Shown here piece by piece: positions 45,991 to 55,551 of a DNA stretch of 64,000 nucleotides. The stretch spans positions 101,813 to 165,812 of the forward strand of contig DYJL01000004.1 of NCBI GenBank assembly GCA_020723105.1. The letters are read 5' to 3'. The notes below the pieces were generated by a model, which ran no database searches, was not told the DNA's origin, and saw only the letters and a program-made list of their open reading frames with translations. The position numbers and the translations under genes were made by a program. Source of the stretch: Nitrospira japonica. Its GTDB lineage: Bacteria; Nitrospirota; Thermodesulfovibrionia; UBA6902. Position 1 is the stretch's first letter. Each line of letters opens with the position of its first letter.

Positions 45991-47157
45991 TTATTGTAGC
46001 AACTGCTTATATACAGCCTCTGCATATGCTTGGTAGCCGGGTGCTAACGGGTGATCATCCAGTGTAATTTTATATACTTTGGCTTGTTCATTAAGTTTGT
46101 TTACAACATACGGTCGCGCATCTGTCCATTCTATTCCTGTGTTATTAAAGAACTTGGAAAATTCGTTCAACAAATTTCTTTCATTCTCAATGAGTAGATG
46201 AAAATCATCCGGAAGGTTATAGTGGCTATTCAACAAATATTCATAATATACATTCTCCTTAGATGGAATGCAAAGCACGCTAAAAGCTATGTTATTCTGG
46301 TCAGCTTTATTTTTCATTTCTACTAATAATTTTTTTGCAATTTCAAATGCGGTTTGTATGTTCTGCTTCTTCAGGTCAATATTATTATTAACGCCGATAA
46401 GCCTGTTATAACTAAAAATGGTATTTTGCTTGCCATCGTCAATAATGATTAACGTTTTATCTGGCTTATTGAATTTTTTCATATAATAAACAAGCTTTGC
46501 TTTTAATGGTGTCCAAATCATATAGTCTGTAAATGTTACAATCGCCGTATTTTTTATGACTGATTTTAAATAACTGTGGAAAGATGTAGGGGATGTGTTT
46601 TTTATAGCATTATCCTTTGGTTCAAGTTCAACACAAGCTGGGCAATTACAATTTTCAATATTAACATTATTTTCTTTAGCCCAATGTCTCCAATAGTTAA
46701 GTTGTTTAAATAGCAAACATGTATCATTTAGATCATTGGGAATATAAAGACCTATAATTATATTCTTGGGATTTAAATTAATAGCCTTATCCATTAAGTA
46801 ATAATATTGAACAATGCCAAAATTGCCTATTCCAAAATTATATACAGTCTTGCTAGCCATCCTGCCTAATTGATATGGCCATGAGTATTCTGTTTTCACG
46901 TTGAACCCGAATGTATGAGAATCTCCGAGAGTGACTATGTCAGCATTCTCAAGTGCCTGAGGATTCCTGAATCCGTTACTGTCTATGCCATATTGTTTAT
47001 TATATGCAAGAGTGAAAGATAATATTTCATCTTTATTTAAATTTGGAGAGTCAACCCATGAAATAACTGGAAATATCGTAAAAAATCTTAAACCAATTTC
47101 CAGAATAATTACACCAAGACAGATTGAAATAATCAACAATACTGAGTTTGTTTTCAA
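45991..47157 (-). CDS. Membrane-anchored SGNH/GDSL hydrolase-like protein
   Basis: This 388-aa protein has an N-terminal membrane segment (about 5-27) and an SGNH domain with GDSHTFGF (S80), NFGIGNFG, a YIPNDLND block and the C-terminal DDHPLAPGY (Asp-x-His). All catalytic residues appear present. A short cysteine cluster, C-N-C-P-A-C (around residue 172), could bind metal or form disulfides and is not seen in the other SGNH proteins here. It probably adds or removes acyl groups on periplasmic glycan. It is alone on the minus strand. Confidence 0.85.
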   Translation of the reverse strand: MKTNSVLLIISICLGVIILEIGLRFFTIFPVISWVDSPNLNKDEILSFTLAYNKQYGIDSNGFRNPQALENADIVTLGDSHTFGFNVKTEYSWPYQLGRMASKTVYNFGIGNFGIVQYYYLMDKAINLNPKNIIIGLYIPNDLNDTCLLFKQLNYWRHWAKENNVNIENCNCPACVELEPKDNAIKNTSPTSFHSYLKSVIKNTAIVTFTDYMIWTPLKAKLVYYMKKFNKPDKTLIIIDDGKQNTIFSYNRLIGVNNNIDLKKQNIQTAFEIAKKLLVEMKNKADQNNIAFSVLCIPSKENVYYEYLLNSHYNLPDDFHLLIENERNLLNEFSKFFNNTGIEWTDARPYVVNKLNEQAKVYKITLDDHPLAPGYQAYAEAVYKQLLQ

Positions 47158-47479
47158 TGTTCCCCCTGAAAGTTTAATTTATTTCATCTTCTTGATTCAG
47201 AATGCAATTGTTCATTCAGTGATTATAAACCGGTTTACTGGCCGATTTGTGACGTCTTTATGATAAAAAAATCCGATCATTTTTAAAATAATAAAAGAAA
47301 CCACCTCTGGAAAGACATAATTTAATACGTTAAGCTTCCCAATAACATTATTAGGCAACATAATAAATCTGGATACGGAGAATTGATTATATTGGAATAT
47401 GTTAAAATATTTCATAAAAACATTCCCATCTTAAAATTTACAAACTGCAAGACATTTAACTATATAATAAAATATCTAT
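47158..47479. other. Intergenic region between divergent genes
   Basis: These 322 bp separate the leftward SGNH gene and the rightward sulfatase-fold gene and must hold both promoters. A 67-codon minus-strand frame (47212-47415) is present but I cannot support it as a gene. I see no strong hairpin, repeat or riboswitch. Confidence 0.5.
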
Positions 47480-49459
47480 ATGATTTCTGATTCTATTGAT
47501 ACAACTGAAGGAACAACTTTTGGACAGCTTTTTCGACTAATCTTTGTATTTTTTTTCCTTTATCTCGTTGGTGATGCATTCTATCGATGGGATGGATTTA
47601 AATATTATGCATCGTTTTCCGAATTTCTGCCGGCTGTTGCGCTTATCTCAATTCTCTGGAGCTTTCTATCACTGTTAACAACCATATTTGTGTGGATGAT
47701 ATTGAGGACGTTTGAAGGACTTTTCCATCATATGAAATTTAAAATAAATTCTGGACAGTTACTGTTATGTCTTGGTTTTTTTATATCATTAGTTATAGCA
47801 TCATGGGCCATTAAGAATCAAATATGGCCTTCAATACAGTCCACTCTGCAAATAAAGATTGGCATATTGAGCGGAATTGCTGTTGTCTCTCCGTTTCTAA
47901 CATGGTTGTTTCGTAATAAAGCGGCATTATGGATTGAAACTATCTATGAGAGGATTACACCTTTGGTCTGGCTGTTTGGAGGGCTTGTCTTACTAAGTAT
48001 TCCAGTAGTTGGTTACTTTGCATGGAGTAATCAAACCGGAAAAACGGTGTCAAACAATTATATAGGACCTGCGGTGACAGATACAGACCGGCCTAATATT
48101 ATACTAATAACTTTTGATGCCTTGACAGCGCGTGATATGTCTGTATATGGATATGCCAAAGAGACAACTCCATTCATATCAGAATGGGCAAAATCAGCTT
48201 CGTTGTTTACAAGAAATGAGGCAGCGAGCAATTACACTGCATCAACAACAGCAAGTCTTATGACCGGCAAGCAAGTCTGGACTCACCGCAGATACCAATT
48301 GAATGGTGGAAAAACTATTAGAAGTGATATCGAGAGCTTACCGTTATTATTGAAGGAACACGGATATTACAACATGGCGTTTATAGCAAATCATATTGCT
48401 TCTGTACAGGAATTGGGTATGGCTGAAAGTTTTACTGTGGCACCGCCCGCCAATGAATTTATATCACCTGCAAGCTTATACGGATTTTTCCATAAACATC
48501 TTCATAAGCTATTTGGTAACAAAATTCAACTATATGACTGGATATTGCAAGAAGATTTTATTTTGCATAAGGTTTCGACTGATAAATATATGAAGTATCC
48601 TTATGATACTGAATTTCCTTTAGAGAGAATCTTTGACGTATTTATATCTGAAGTTAATAGTAATACATCTTGGAAACCTTATTTTGCGTGGATACATGTT
48701 TACCCGCCGCATTTCCCCTATCTGGCACCCGAAGGATATGTCGGCTTGTTTGATTCTTCACAAAAATATAGGACTGCAAAATCTCAGGATAATCTTGTGC
48801 GCCCAAGATTTTATGTTCAGGAACAACAGCATGAAGCTGATATTATCAGGGCACGTTACGATGAGTTTATAAGATATTGTGATAAAGAGTTTCAGGATTT
48901 TATTAAGCAGCTCGAAACACGAGACTTTCTAAGGAACACTATAGTTATTTTATCTTCTGATCATGGTGAGAGTTTTGAGCATGGATTTTTTACACATGGC
49001 GGACCTTTTCTTTTTGAACAAGAAACCAATATCCCCCTCATCATAAAAGAACCAGGACAAACAGAGGGTAAAGTCTTCAATGATGTGGTTAGCCAGATAG
49101 ATACGACTGCTACGATTTTAGATTTTGCGGGCATAAAAATACCATCTTGGATAGAAGGTCGTTCGCTTTTGCCGCTGATGCGCGGGGAAAAACTTCCGTC
49201 AAGACCTGTATTCTCCATGATTTTTGACAAAGTTCCTGTTGAAAACAGGATAACAAAAGGAACTGTTGCTGTTTGGGATGGTGACTATAAATTGATACAC
49301 CTCCTCGATAATAATAAATCATTGCTTTTTAACCTGAAGGAGGACCTTGGTGAGCTTAATGACTTATATGAAAAAGAGCCTGAAGTCAGCAGACGTCTTC
49401 TTAATTTAATATCTGAAAATATTGATAAAGCCAATAAAAGGATAATTAATGCAAAGTGA
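47480..49459 (+). CDS. Membrane-anchored sulfatase-fold phosphatase/transferase with Thr at the nucleophile site
   Basis: The 659-aa protein has four to five N-terminal transmembrane segments (within residues 15-182) and a periplasmic alkaline-phosphatase/sulfatase domain. The domain has PNIILITFDAL (metal ligand D213), SSDHGESFEHG and a C-terminal GDYKLIHL. The position of the formylglycine cysteine (C-x-P-x-R) is T253-A-S-T-T, so it cannot be a classical sulfatase. Thr is the nucleophile in LtaS and EptA-type phosphoglycerol/phosphoethanolamine transferases of this superfamily, so transfer of a phospho-group to glycan is a likely role (inference). It is paralogous to the product at 55541. 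Confidence 0.85.
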   Translation: MISDSIDTTEGTTFGQLFRLIFVFFFLYLVGDAFYRWDGFKYYASFSEFLPAVALISILWSFLSLLTTIFVWMILRTFEGLFHHMKFKINSGQLLLCLGFFISLVIASWAIKNQIWPSIQSTLQIKIGILSGIAVVSPFLTWLFRNKAALWIETIYERITPLVWLFGGLVLLSIPVVGYFAWSNQTGKTVSNNYIGPAVTDTDRPNIILITFDALTARDMSVYGYAKETTPFISEWAKSASLFTRNEAASNYTASTTASLMTGKQVWTHRRYQLNGGKTIRSDIESLPLLLKEHGYYNMAFIANHIASVQELGMAESFTVAPPANEFISPASLYGFFHKHLHKLFGNKIQLYDWILQEDFILHKVSTDKYMKYPYDTEFPLERIFDVFISEVNSNTSWKPYFAWIHVYPPHFPYLAPEGYVGLFDSSQKYRTAKSQDNLVRPRFYVQEQQHEADIIRARYDEFIRYCDKEFQDFIKQLETRDFLRNTIVILSSDHGESFEHGFFTHGGPFLFEQETNIPLIIKEPGQTEGKVFNDVVSQIDTTATILDFAGIKIPSWIEGRSLLPLMRGEKLPSRPVFSMIFDKVPVENRITKGTVAVWDGDYKLIHLLDNNKSLLFNLKEDLGELNDLYEKEPEVSRRLLNLISENIDKANKRIINAK

Positions 49460-50343
49460 TGAGAGAAGATAGATCAGATTCAAGCTGCCCCTTATGCGAG
49501 AAGAAGAATGTTAAAAGAAAATTTAAAATGCCTCAATATTCTATCTTCTATTGTTTGACCTGTAAAGTAGAGTTCAACGCAAATTTCCCGCCGAAGAATT
49601 CAGCCAAAGAGTCTTTTTCGGAAGAATATTATCTGGAGCTTCAGAAAGAAGCGTTTTCAGATCAAATGGAAAACCATATGCTGGACCCCAGCATTGAATT
49701 CTATCAAAAGAGATTGAGGCAGGTTGAGGGCCTGGCGGAAGGGAGGAGATTGCTGGATGTCGGAGCGGGCTTCGGCACTTTTCTTAGAACCGCTTATGAT
49801 GCCGGATGGGATGTTGAGGGAGTTGAAATATCTCCGTTCGGCTCTGAATTTATAAGAAACAAATATGGATTTAATATTTATACCGAGAGCCTGACGTCAC
49901 TAAAGCTGGAAGATAACAGTTACGATGTGATCAGTTTTTGGGATTCGATAGAACATATGGACCTCCCCGGGAGACAGTTAATCAAGGCATATCAACTGTT
50001 GAAGAAAGACGGTATTCTTATATTAACATCCGATAATTACAAATCCCTCATGTCATTCCTCGGTCGTTTATCATACTCTTTGTCTTTCGGAAAGCTCACG
50101 TACCCTGTAGAACGATTTTTTATCCCTTACAATAAAACATATTTTAATCATGACAATATGAGGGATCTGCTGCAGAAAATAGGTTATGAAATTATCCTGT
50201 TCGAAAAAATGCAATATCCTGTCAGTAAATTAAAATTGGGGCATTTTGAAAAACCGGTTTTGAAAATATTGTACGGCATTGAATCGTTTCTCAATATCCA
50301 ATCACAATTCACATATATAGCCAGAAAGAAAATAGAATCATAG
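49459..50343 (+). CDS. SAM-dependent methyltransferase with N-terminal zinc ribbon
   Basis: The stop of the preceding gene overlaps the ATG at 49459 (TGATG); a GTG at 49456 is also in frame. The 294-aa product has a zinc ribbon with C10/C13 and C32/C35 and a class I methyltransferase with LLDVGAGFGTFL as motif I and FWDSIEHM. This is the C-methyltransferase/UbiG-like layout common in glycan loci. The translational overlap joins it to the sulfatase-fold gene. Acceptor unknown. Confidence 0.87.
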   Translation: MREDRSDSSCPLCEKKNVKRKFKMPQYSIFYCLTCKVEFNANFPPKNSAKESFSEEYYLELQKEAFSDQMENHMLDPSIEFYQKRLRQVEGLAEGRRLLDVGAGFGTFLRTAYDAGWDVEGVEISPFGSEFIRNKYGFNIYTESLTSLKLEDNSYDVISFWDSIEHMDLPGRQLIKAYQLLKKDGILILTSDNYKSLMSFLGRLSYSLSFGKLTYPVERFFIPYNKTYFNHDNMRDLLQKIGYEIILFEKMQYPVSKLKLGHFEKPVLKILYGIESFLNIQSQFTYIARKKIES

Positions 50344-50357
50344 ATTGCTTTTTGTAT

Positions 50358-51176
50358 ATGCTGGAAAGAAAATTAATCGTTTGCGCCGATGACTTTGGGC
50401 TTACAGAAGGCATTAACGAAGGCATTATAGCGGCTTATCGTAAAGGCATTATTACCCGTACAAGCATAATTGCCAATGGGGAGGCCTTTAATCATGCTGT
50501 CTTTCTGTTAAGGCAGAATAACGATTTAAGAGTTGGAGTTCATCTAACACTGGTGGGAGAGTCGCCAATTAACCAGCCTGACAAGATTAAAAGTCTTATA
50601 GGACGTGATGAAAAATTCTTAGTCAACTATAAAGCTTTTCTTGTAAGATATATTTTTCAGAAGGTTAATCCAATGGAAGTTTATACCGAGTGGGAATCTC
50701 AAATTCAAAAACTACTTAACTCAGGTATAAGCATCAACCATATTGACAGTCATCAGCACTTGCATTTGCTTCCGGGTATATTTGATAAAACTCTTGATTT
50801 GGCACATAAGTATAAAATAAAGAAAATCAGGATGCTTTTTCATGACGTTAATGAAATCAGAAGCTTTAAGGAATTGGTACTGGCATTACTATCAAGTTTC
50901 AATAAGAGGAAACTTACATCCTCCGGAATAAACTGTTCTGACAGGTTTTGGGGCTTAAAACATGGCGGAAATATTGTAGAAAATAATATACTAAATCTAA
51001 TTGATAACCTGAAACATGGCACAACAGAGATGATGTGCCATCCCGGATATGCTGATAAAGATTATTGTCTGAGATACGGTCACTGGCATTATAAACCTGA
51101 AGAAGAGCTGAAGGCCCTGTGCAGCGAGCGGGTTAGAAAAAAGCTTAACGATAATAATATACAGCTTGTTTCTTAA
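50358..51176 (+). CDS. YdjC/ChbG-type carbohydrate deacetylase
   Basis: From ATG 50358 the product is 272 aa (an in-frame TTG lies at 50352). It has the YdjC signature CADDFGL (D11, D12), GVHLTL and HIDSHQHLHLLP, which provide the metal ligands. Members remove acetyl groups from N-acetylated oligosaccharides or lipid-linked GlcNAc; the hopanoid enzyme HpnK is a relative. In this operon, deacetylation of a lipid-linked HexNAc before further modification is plausible (inference). Confidence 0.9.
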   Translation: MLERKLIVCADDFGLTEGINEGIIAAYRKGIITRTSIIANGEAFNHAVFLLRQNNDLRVGVHLTLVGESPINQPDKIKSLIGRDEKFLVNYKAFLVRYIFQKVNPMEVYTEWESQIQKLLNSGISINHIDSHQHLHLLPGIFDKTLDLAHKYKIKKIRMLFHDVNEIRSFKELVLALLSSFNKRKLTSSGINCSDRFWGLKHGGNIVENNILNLIDNLKHGTTEMMCHPGYADKDYCLRYGHWHYKPEEELKALCSERVRKKLNDNNIQLVS

Positions 51177-51194
51177 AGGGTGCAAATAACAGAT

Positions 51195-52139
51195 ATGAAA
51201 AGAATTGATATCTCAATTGTAGTTCCAGTATACAGGGAAGAAGAAATAATCAGTGATTTTTACAATGAGCTTGTGAAGGTGATGGAATCAAGCGGTACTG
51301 TTTTTGAAATAATATTCGTTCATGATGACCGCTCCAACTCTGAAACAATGCAGAAATTGAAAGAGATTCATTATAACGACACAAGAGTGGTTATAATCGG
51401 ACTGACAAGAAATTTTGGTCATCAGATAGCCCTTACTGCCGGAATGGACTATGCGCGGGGAGAAGCTGTGGTTACAATGGATGGGGACCTGCAGCATCCT
51501 CCGGAGCTTATTCCAACTTTAATCGAGAACTGGAAAAAAGGTTACGACATAGTCTATACGATAAGAGAAGATGTTCTGGGTGAGAGTTTCTTTAAAAAAT
51601 ATTCTGCAAAACTCTTTTATCGAATGATGTCAAGGATTTCTGATATAGATATGGGTATCAACTGTGCAGACTTCAGGCTGATGAGCAGGAAGACAGTGGA
51701 GGAATTCAAAAGGCTGAAGGAAAAATCCCGTTTTATACGGGGATTGGTCAGTTGGATGGGCTATAACAAGATAGGGGTTACCTATATTGCTAAAGAACGG
51801 TCTAAAGGGGAAACCAAGTTCTCACTAAGAAAAATCATTTCCTTTGCGCTTAACGGCCTTCTGTCTTTTTCAAATTTTCCGATAAGACTGATCAGTTTTA
51901 TAGGACTCATAGTTTCAAGTGTCAGCTTTTTGTATTTGATCAGGGTAACCTACTTTTTTCTGTTTACCGAGGAAAAAATCCCCAATATGCTTCCGATTAC
52001 TACTATCATTTTAATTTTATGCGGGGTTCAAATGCTGATGCTTGGGATTATAGGTGAATACATAGCGAAAATCTTTACGGAAACCAAAAATCGTCCTATT
52101 TATATCATTGATGAAATATATGACAAGGTTGACGATTGA
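51195..52139 (+). CDS. Polyprenyl-phosphate sugar synthase (GT2, GtrB/ArnC-like)
   Basis: The product is 314 aa from ATG 51195; a GTG at 51180 would add five residues and neither start has a well-placed Shine-Dalgarno. It has SIVVPVYREEE, SRN-type TRNFGHQIALTAG, the metal site MDGDLQHPPELIP, two C-terminal membrane segments and GEYIAKIFTETKNRP. It resembles the product at 30184 more than that at 31187. It follows a YdjC deacetylase, which suits loading of an amino sugar like ArnC does (inference), and precedes a methyltransferase. Confidence 0.87.
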   Translation: MKRIDISIVVPVYREEEIISDFYNELVKVMESSGTVFEIIFVHDDRSNSETMQKLKEIHYNDTRVVIIGLTRNFGHQIALTAGMDYARGEAVVTMDGDLQHPPELIPTLIENWKKGYDIVYTIREDVLGESFFKKYSAKLFYRMMSRISDIDMGINCADFRLMSRKTVEEFKRLKEKSRFIRGLVSWMGYNKIGVTYIAKERSKGETKFSLRKIISFALNGLLSFSNFPIRLISFIGLIVSSVSFLYLIRVTYFFLFTEEKIPNMLPITTIILILCGVQMLMLGIIGEYIAKIFTETKNRPIYIIDEIYDKVDD

Positions 52140-52200
52140 TAGTACTATTACTTGTTTAGCATGCTTCTTCATAATCTATTAAATAGTTCAGACTTCTGGA

Positions 52201-52836
52201 ATGGTTGATTTAATATCCGTATTTAAACGATATAAGCACCTGACTTTTCAAAACAGGATTCATATATTCATCAGAAAAATTACTGTTCCATGGGATGTTA
52301 TTCTCGATAATTTTCCCGCAGGTCATACCCTTATTGATGTCGGATGCGGTCATGGATTATTTATTAACCTTTTATCGTCAGGAAGGCCAGGCTTTAAAAA
52401 ATATATTGGTGTTGATGCTGATGCAGACAAGATCAGAGTAGCACAGCAGATAGAGGATGATAATATTTCTTTTCGTCACATAGATTTTTTTGACCTCCGG
52501 GAAGCTGCGGACGTTTATTCAATATTTGATGTCCTGTATCTTATTCCATATGATGTACAGGATAAAATCATAAAACATATTTTTCAGAAACTTTCCCCAA
52601 ACGGCTATCTGGTTATAAAGGAAATCGGTACGGAACCTTGCTGGAAATTCAATGTCAACAGGTTTCAGGAAACCATTTCAGTCAAGCTGGCCGGAATAAC
52701 ATTGGGCGAGAAATTTTATTTCAGATCAGAAGAGGAATTTACAAGTCTCCTCAAAGACGCTGGTTTTATGGTAAAGGTAATGAAAATAGATAAAGGATAT
52801 CTGCATTCCCACATTCTTTACATCTGCAGAAAATAG
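52201..52836 (+). CDS. Class I SAM-dependent methyltransferase
   Basis: This 211-aa protein has motif I LIDVGCGHGLF, the acidic GVDADADK following, and YLIPYDVQ in place of the usual HH block. No zinc ribbon and no membrane segment. It stops 3 bp before the large YfhO-like gene, which implies cotranscription. It is probably a methyltransferase on a sugar or a lipid-linked intermediate; the altered post-motif block suggests a different acceptor from the HH-type methyltransferases nearby. Confidence 0.84.
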   Translation: MVDLISVFKRYKHLTFQNRIHIFIRKITVPWDVILDNFPAGHTLIDVGCGHGLFINLLSSGRPGFKKYIGVDADADKIRVAQQIEDDNISFRHIDFFDLREAADVYSIFDVLYLIPYDVQDKIIKHIFQKLSPNGYLVIKEIGTEPCWKFNVNRFQETISVKLAGITLGEKFYFRSEEEFTSLLKDAGFMVKVMKIDKGYLHSHILYICRK

Positions 52837-52839
52837 AAA

Positions 52840-55551
52840 ATGACACATATACCTACAAAAGATACTTTCATCAGCCCTGTGCATTCCAGCTATGAGACAA
52901 AGTCTGAGTTTCAGTTTTATTTTTTAATTGTCCTAATGCCTTTTCTGATGTTTTATTCAATAATCCCTTTTTTATCTGGTTTGACAATGGGCAGTGATTA
53001 TTTACTATTCCCTATCAGGTATCAAATGGAGCTTTTTTTTTCCATGAAGACTGGTTCATTCCCTCTATATGCGCCTGGTTTTGCATCGGGACATTCTTCA
53101 AGCGCTTTGACGTTAGGGCAGATTTATCATCCTCTATCACATATAGCCTCGATAATGCCAGGATACTGGGAAGGAAAGGCGATTGAGTGGAACAGCTTTC
53201 TAAAGCTGCTTTCCCTGGGCCTCACGCAGCTTGTGTTATTTCTATTTTTAAGGAGGCTGAGGCTCAGTTCACTTTTCTCATTTCTTTTTTCATTTATTAC
53301 TATTTACAACCTCAAGCTCATGGACCTTTTCCGGCATGGAGCGCCACTGGAAGCATTCACAGGACATCTCGTGCTTTGTGCTGTAATCGGATGGCATTTC
53401 ATTCAGCCGACAAAGTGGGCAGGCCCTTTGTGCATAATCGGTGCAACTTATTTACTGATATGCTCCGGCCATCCTGAAGAGATGTATTACGGTTTTCTCG
53501 GTACAGTATTGTTTATGTGTGTTGCGCCCTTTTTTATACCAACTATGCTGTCCGACAGAGGAGTTGATTTAAAAATTGCTTTCAAGTTCTGGATACAAAC
53601 GGGATTTTATATTTTTTTAGGCCTAATGCTTTCATCTGCATATACATTACCTTTTTACTTTGATTTTGTTTCTGATAATAATCTGCGTGTCGGGCAAGAC
53701 TATATGCTTGCTGACCATAACCTGGACACTTTCATTGGCACAATAAACAATTTCTTTCTTCCACTTCGTTCGCTTGTGTATGGAGCCTTCGGAGGTTCAT
53801 CCCTGTTTCTCGTTGCTTTTCTTATTCCGGTACTTTGGTTTTTCAAGGTTAAGATACCACGTTCTGTCTGGTTTATTTGGGGTCTGCTGGTGTTTATGTT
53901 TTTATTTATGCAGGGTAAGCGCACACCCGTACACAGGCTGGTGTGGGAGTATTTGCCGCTTGCTTCTTCTATAAGGACTGCGGGCAGAATTTCTATGATT
54001 ATGCCGTTTTTTATAATGCTGCTTCTGGCCTGGGTTGCACAGGCTGAATCGTTTTTATTGCGTTTTAAACGGTCATCTGTGATGCTGAGGCCTTTTGCTA
54101 TGCTGGCATATAGTTCATTGGTAATGACTGTAATCTATTATCTTGTATACATTGCAGGATACCATATTCTATCTTCAGCAACTTTTGTAGAAGAATTCAT
54201 ATATGCAGCCGGTCATTTCAGGTATGTTTCTTATTTCTGGCTTGAACTTATGATAGTCATAGCCGGTATATCTTTACTGGCAGTTTTGGCTGTTTATAGT
54301 ATGCGCGCCAGTGCAAATAGGACGCTTGGTATTGTGTTAATTATAGTTACGATTGCACAAGTGGGAATAGTTTTAAAATACAGAACAGCGCATTGGATTG
54401 GGAAAAAGTATGCTTCGCCGACTTTTAAAGAGATGCAGGAACAAAAGAAGACAAAACTGGACTATCTCTACGATCCGGGAGGAGGGATGCAGTCTTCGAT
54501 TGTTATAAATCATTTGGACCGGACTTTTATGGAACCCTTTTTGGGAAAAATATTAACTCATATTGTATCTGTGAAAAACCAGGATGAGGCATATCAAATA
54601 ATGGAGCAAGAGCGTTTGCCACAGCAGCTCTTCATCGAAGGATATGACTCAGAGAAGGCAAGGATGATGACAGAGGGTGCAAAGGATATGAAGGAGGGCC
54701 GAGTGAAGCTGACATACAGCGCTTTTAATCGCCTTCAGTTTCAGATTGTTTCCCAGGCACCAGCATTTTTTGGCCTTCACTATCCATATACGGGCTACTG
54801 GAATGCGAAGGTAAATGATAAAGATGTGCCTGTTTATCGGGCAAACGGGGCAGCGCATGCTATTGAAATTCCCAAAGGCGAGAGCGTTATTGAATTCAGA
54901 TATTGGAGTCATTCTGCCTTTTGGGGTATGACAATAAGTTGTATGACATTTGCTCTAATCGGATTTTTTGTATGTTTTCGATCATTGAAGGGTTTGCAGA
55001 TGACTACAGGGATAGTGGCTGTGCTGGCTGTCAGTGCAGGCGGTTTTATGCTTTGGTATACCAGTCTGTATAGTGGCGATAATTTGAAAACGGAGTACGC
55101 ATGGACTTATGAGCCTCCTATGAAGATCAATAATGTTGCGTATGGAAAAAGAAGCTGGGTAATGCCGCCTGCAAAGGTTTGCAGGGTCTGTGCTCCGGAT
55201 CGGTTTAATACCCGGCTGGTAGATGGTAATCGTATCCCAATGTCCGGATTTATTACCAGTCAAGATTATAGTCCGGATTGGTTTATAGATTTGCATAAGC
55301 TTAAGAAAATCAAGACACTCTTTTTGTATGGAGTTGGTAAAAATTCAAAAGATGATGCAATATCTTTTAAAATAGCTTTATCAGACGATGGTCATACATG
55401 GCGCACATCTGCCTCTATGGTTTCACCAGCAAATGGTGATGGCCCTTTGAATATAGTTTTTAATAAATTGCAGACTGCGCGATACATTATGATAAAACTG
55501 TCAGGGGAAAGTATGGTATCTATTGATGAGGTGGAAATTTATGGTCCATAA
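52840..55551 (+). CDS. YfhO-like multi-pass membrane protein with C-terminal discoidin-like domain
   Basis: The 903-aa protein has about twelve hydrophobic segments over residues 25-500, with the large first loop (GSDYLLFPIRYQME, PLYAPGFASGHSSS) characteristic of YfhO/GT-C proteins. A periplasmic region follows, a further membrane pair near 690-740, and then from about 780 a domain with DYSPDWFIDL, ISFKIALSDDGHTW and ARYIMIKLSGE that resembles an F5/8 type C (discoidin) carbohydrate-binding fold. YfhO proteins are linked to glycosylation of cell-wall polymers in Firmicutes. The lectin-like tail may hold the glycan acceptor (inference). It overlaps the next gene by 11 bp. Confidence 0.82.
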   Translation: MTHIPTKDTFISPVHSSYETKSEFQFYFLIVLMPFLMFYSIIPFLSGLTMGSDYLLFPIRYQMELFFSMKTGSFPLYAPGFASGHSSSALTLGQIYHPLSHIASIMPGYWEGKAIEWNSFLKLLSLGLTQLVLFLFLRRLRLSSLFSFLFSFITIYNLKLMDLFRHGAPLEAFTGHLVLCAVIGWHFIQPTKWAGPLCIIGATYLLICSGHPEEMYYGFLGTVLFMCVAPFFIPTMLSDRGVDLKIAFKFWIQTGFYIFLGLMLSSAYTLPFYFDFVSDNNLRVGQDYMLADHNLDTFIGTINNFFLPLRSLVYGAFGGSSLFLVAFLIPVLWFFKVKIPRSVWFIWGLLVFMFLFMQGKRTPVHRLVWEYLPLASSIRTAGRISMIMPFFIMLLLAWVAQAESFLLRFKRSSVMLRPFAMLAYSSLVMTVIYYLVYIAGYHILSSATFVEEFIYAAGHFRYVSYFWLELMIVIAGISLLAVLAVYSMRASANRTLGIVLIIVTIAQVGIVLKYRTAHWIGKKYASPTFKEMQEQKKTKLDYLYDPGGGMQSSIVINHLDRTFMEPFLGKILTHIVSVKNQDEAYQIMEQERLPQQLFIEGYDSEKARMMTEGAKDMKEGRVKLTYSAFNRLQFQIVSQAPAFFGLHYPYTGYWNAKVNDKDVPVYRANGAAHAIEIPKGESVIEFRYWSHSAFWGMTISCMTFALIGFFVCFRSLKGLQMTTGIVAVLAVSAGGFMLWYTSLYSGDNLKTEYAWTYEPPMKINNVAYGKRSWVMPPAKVCRVCAPDRFNTRLVDGNRIPMSGFITSQDYSPDWFIDLHKLKKIKTLFLYGVGKNSKDDAISFKIALSDDGHTWRTSASMVSPANGDGPLNIVFNKLQTARYIMIKLSGESMVSIDEVEIYGP

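Noticed and set aside
47212..47415. 67-aa minus-strand frame in the 322-bp intergenic region
   Set aside because: It has a mediocre ribosome site and no recognisable similarity. It could be a decayed gene end, but I cannot support it as a gene.
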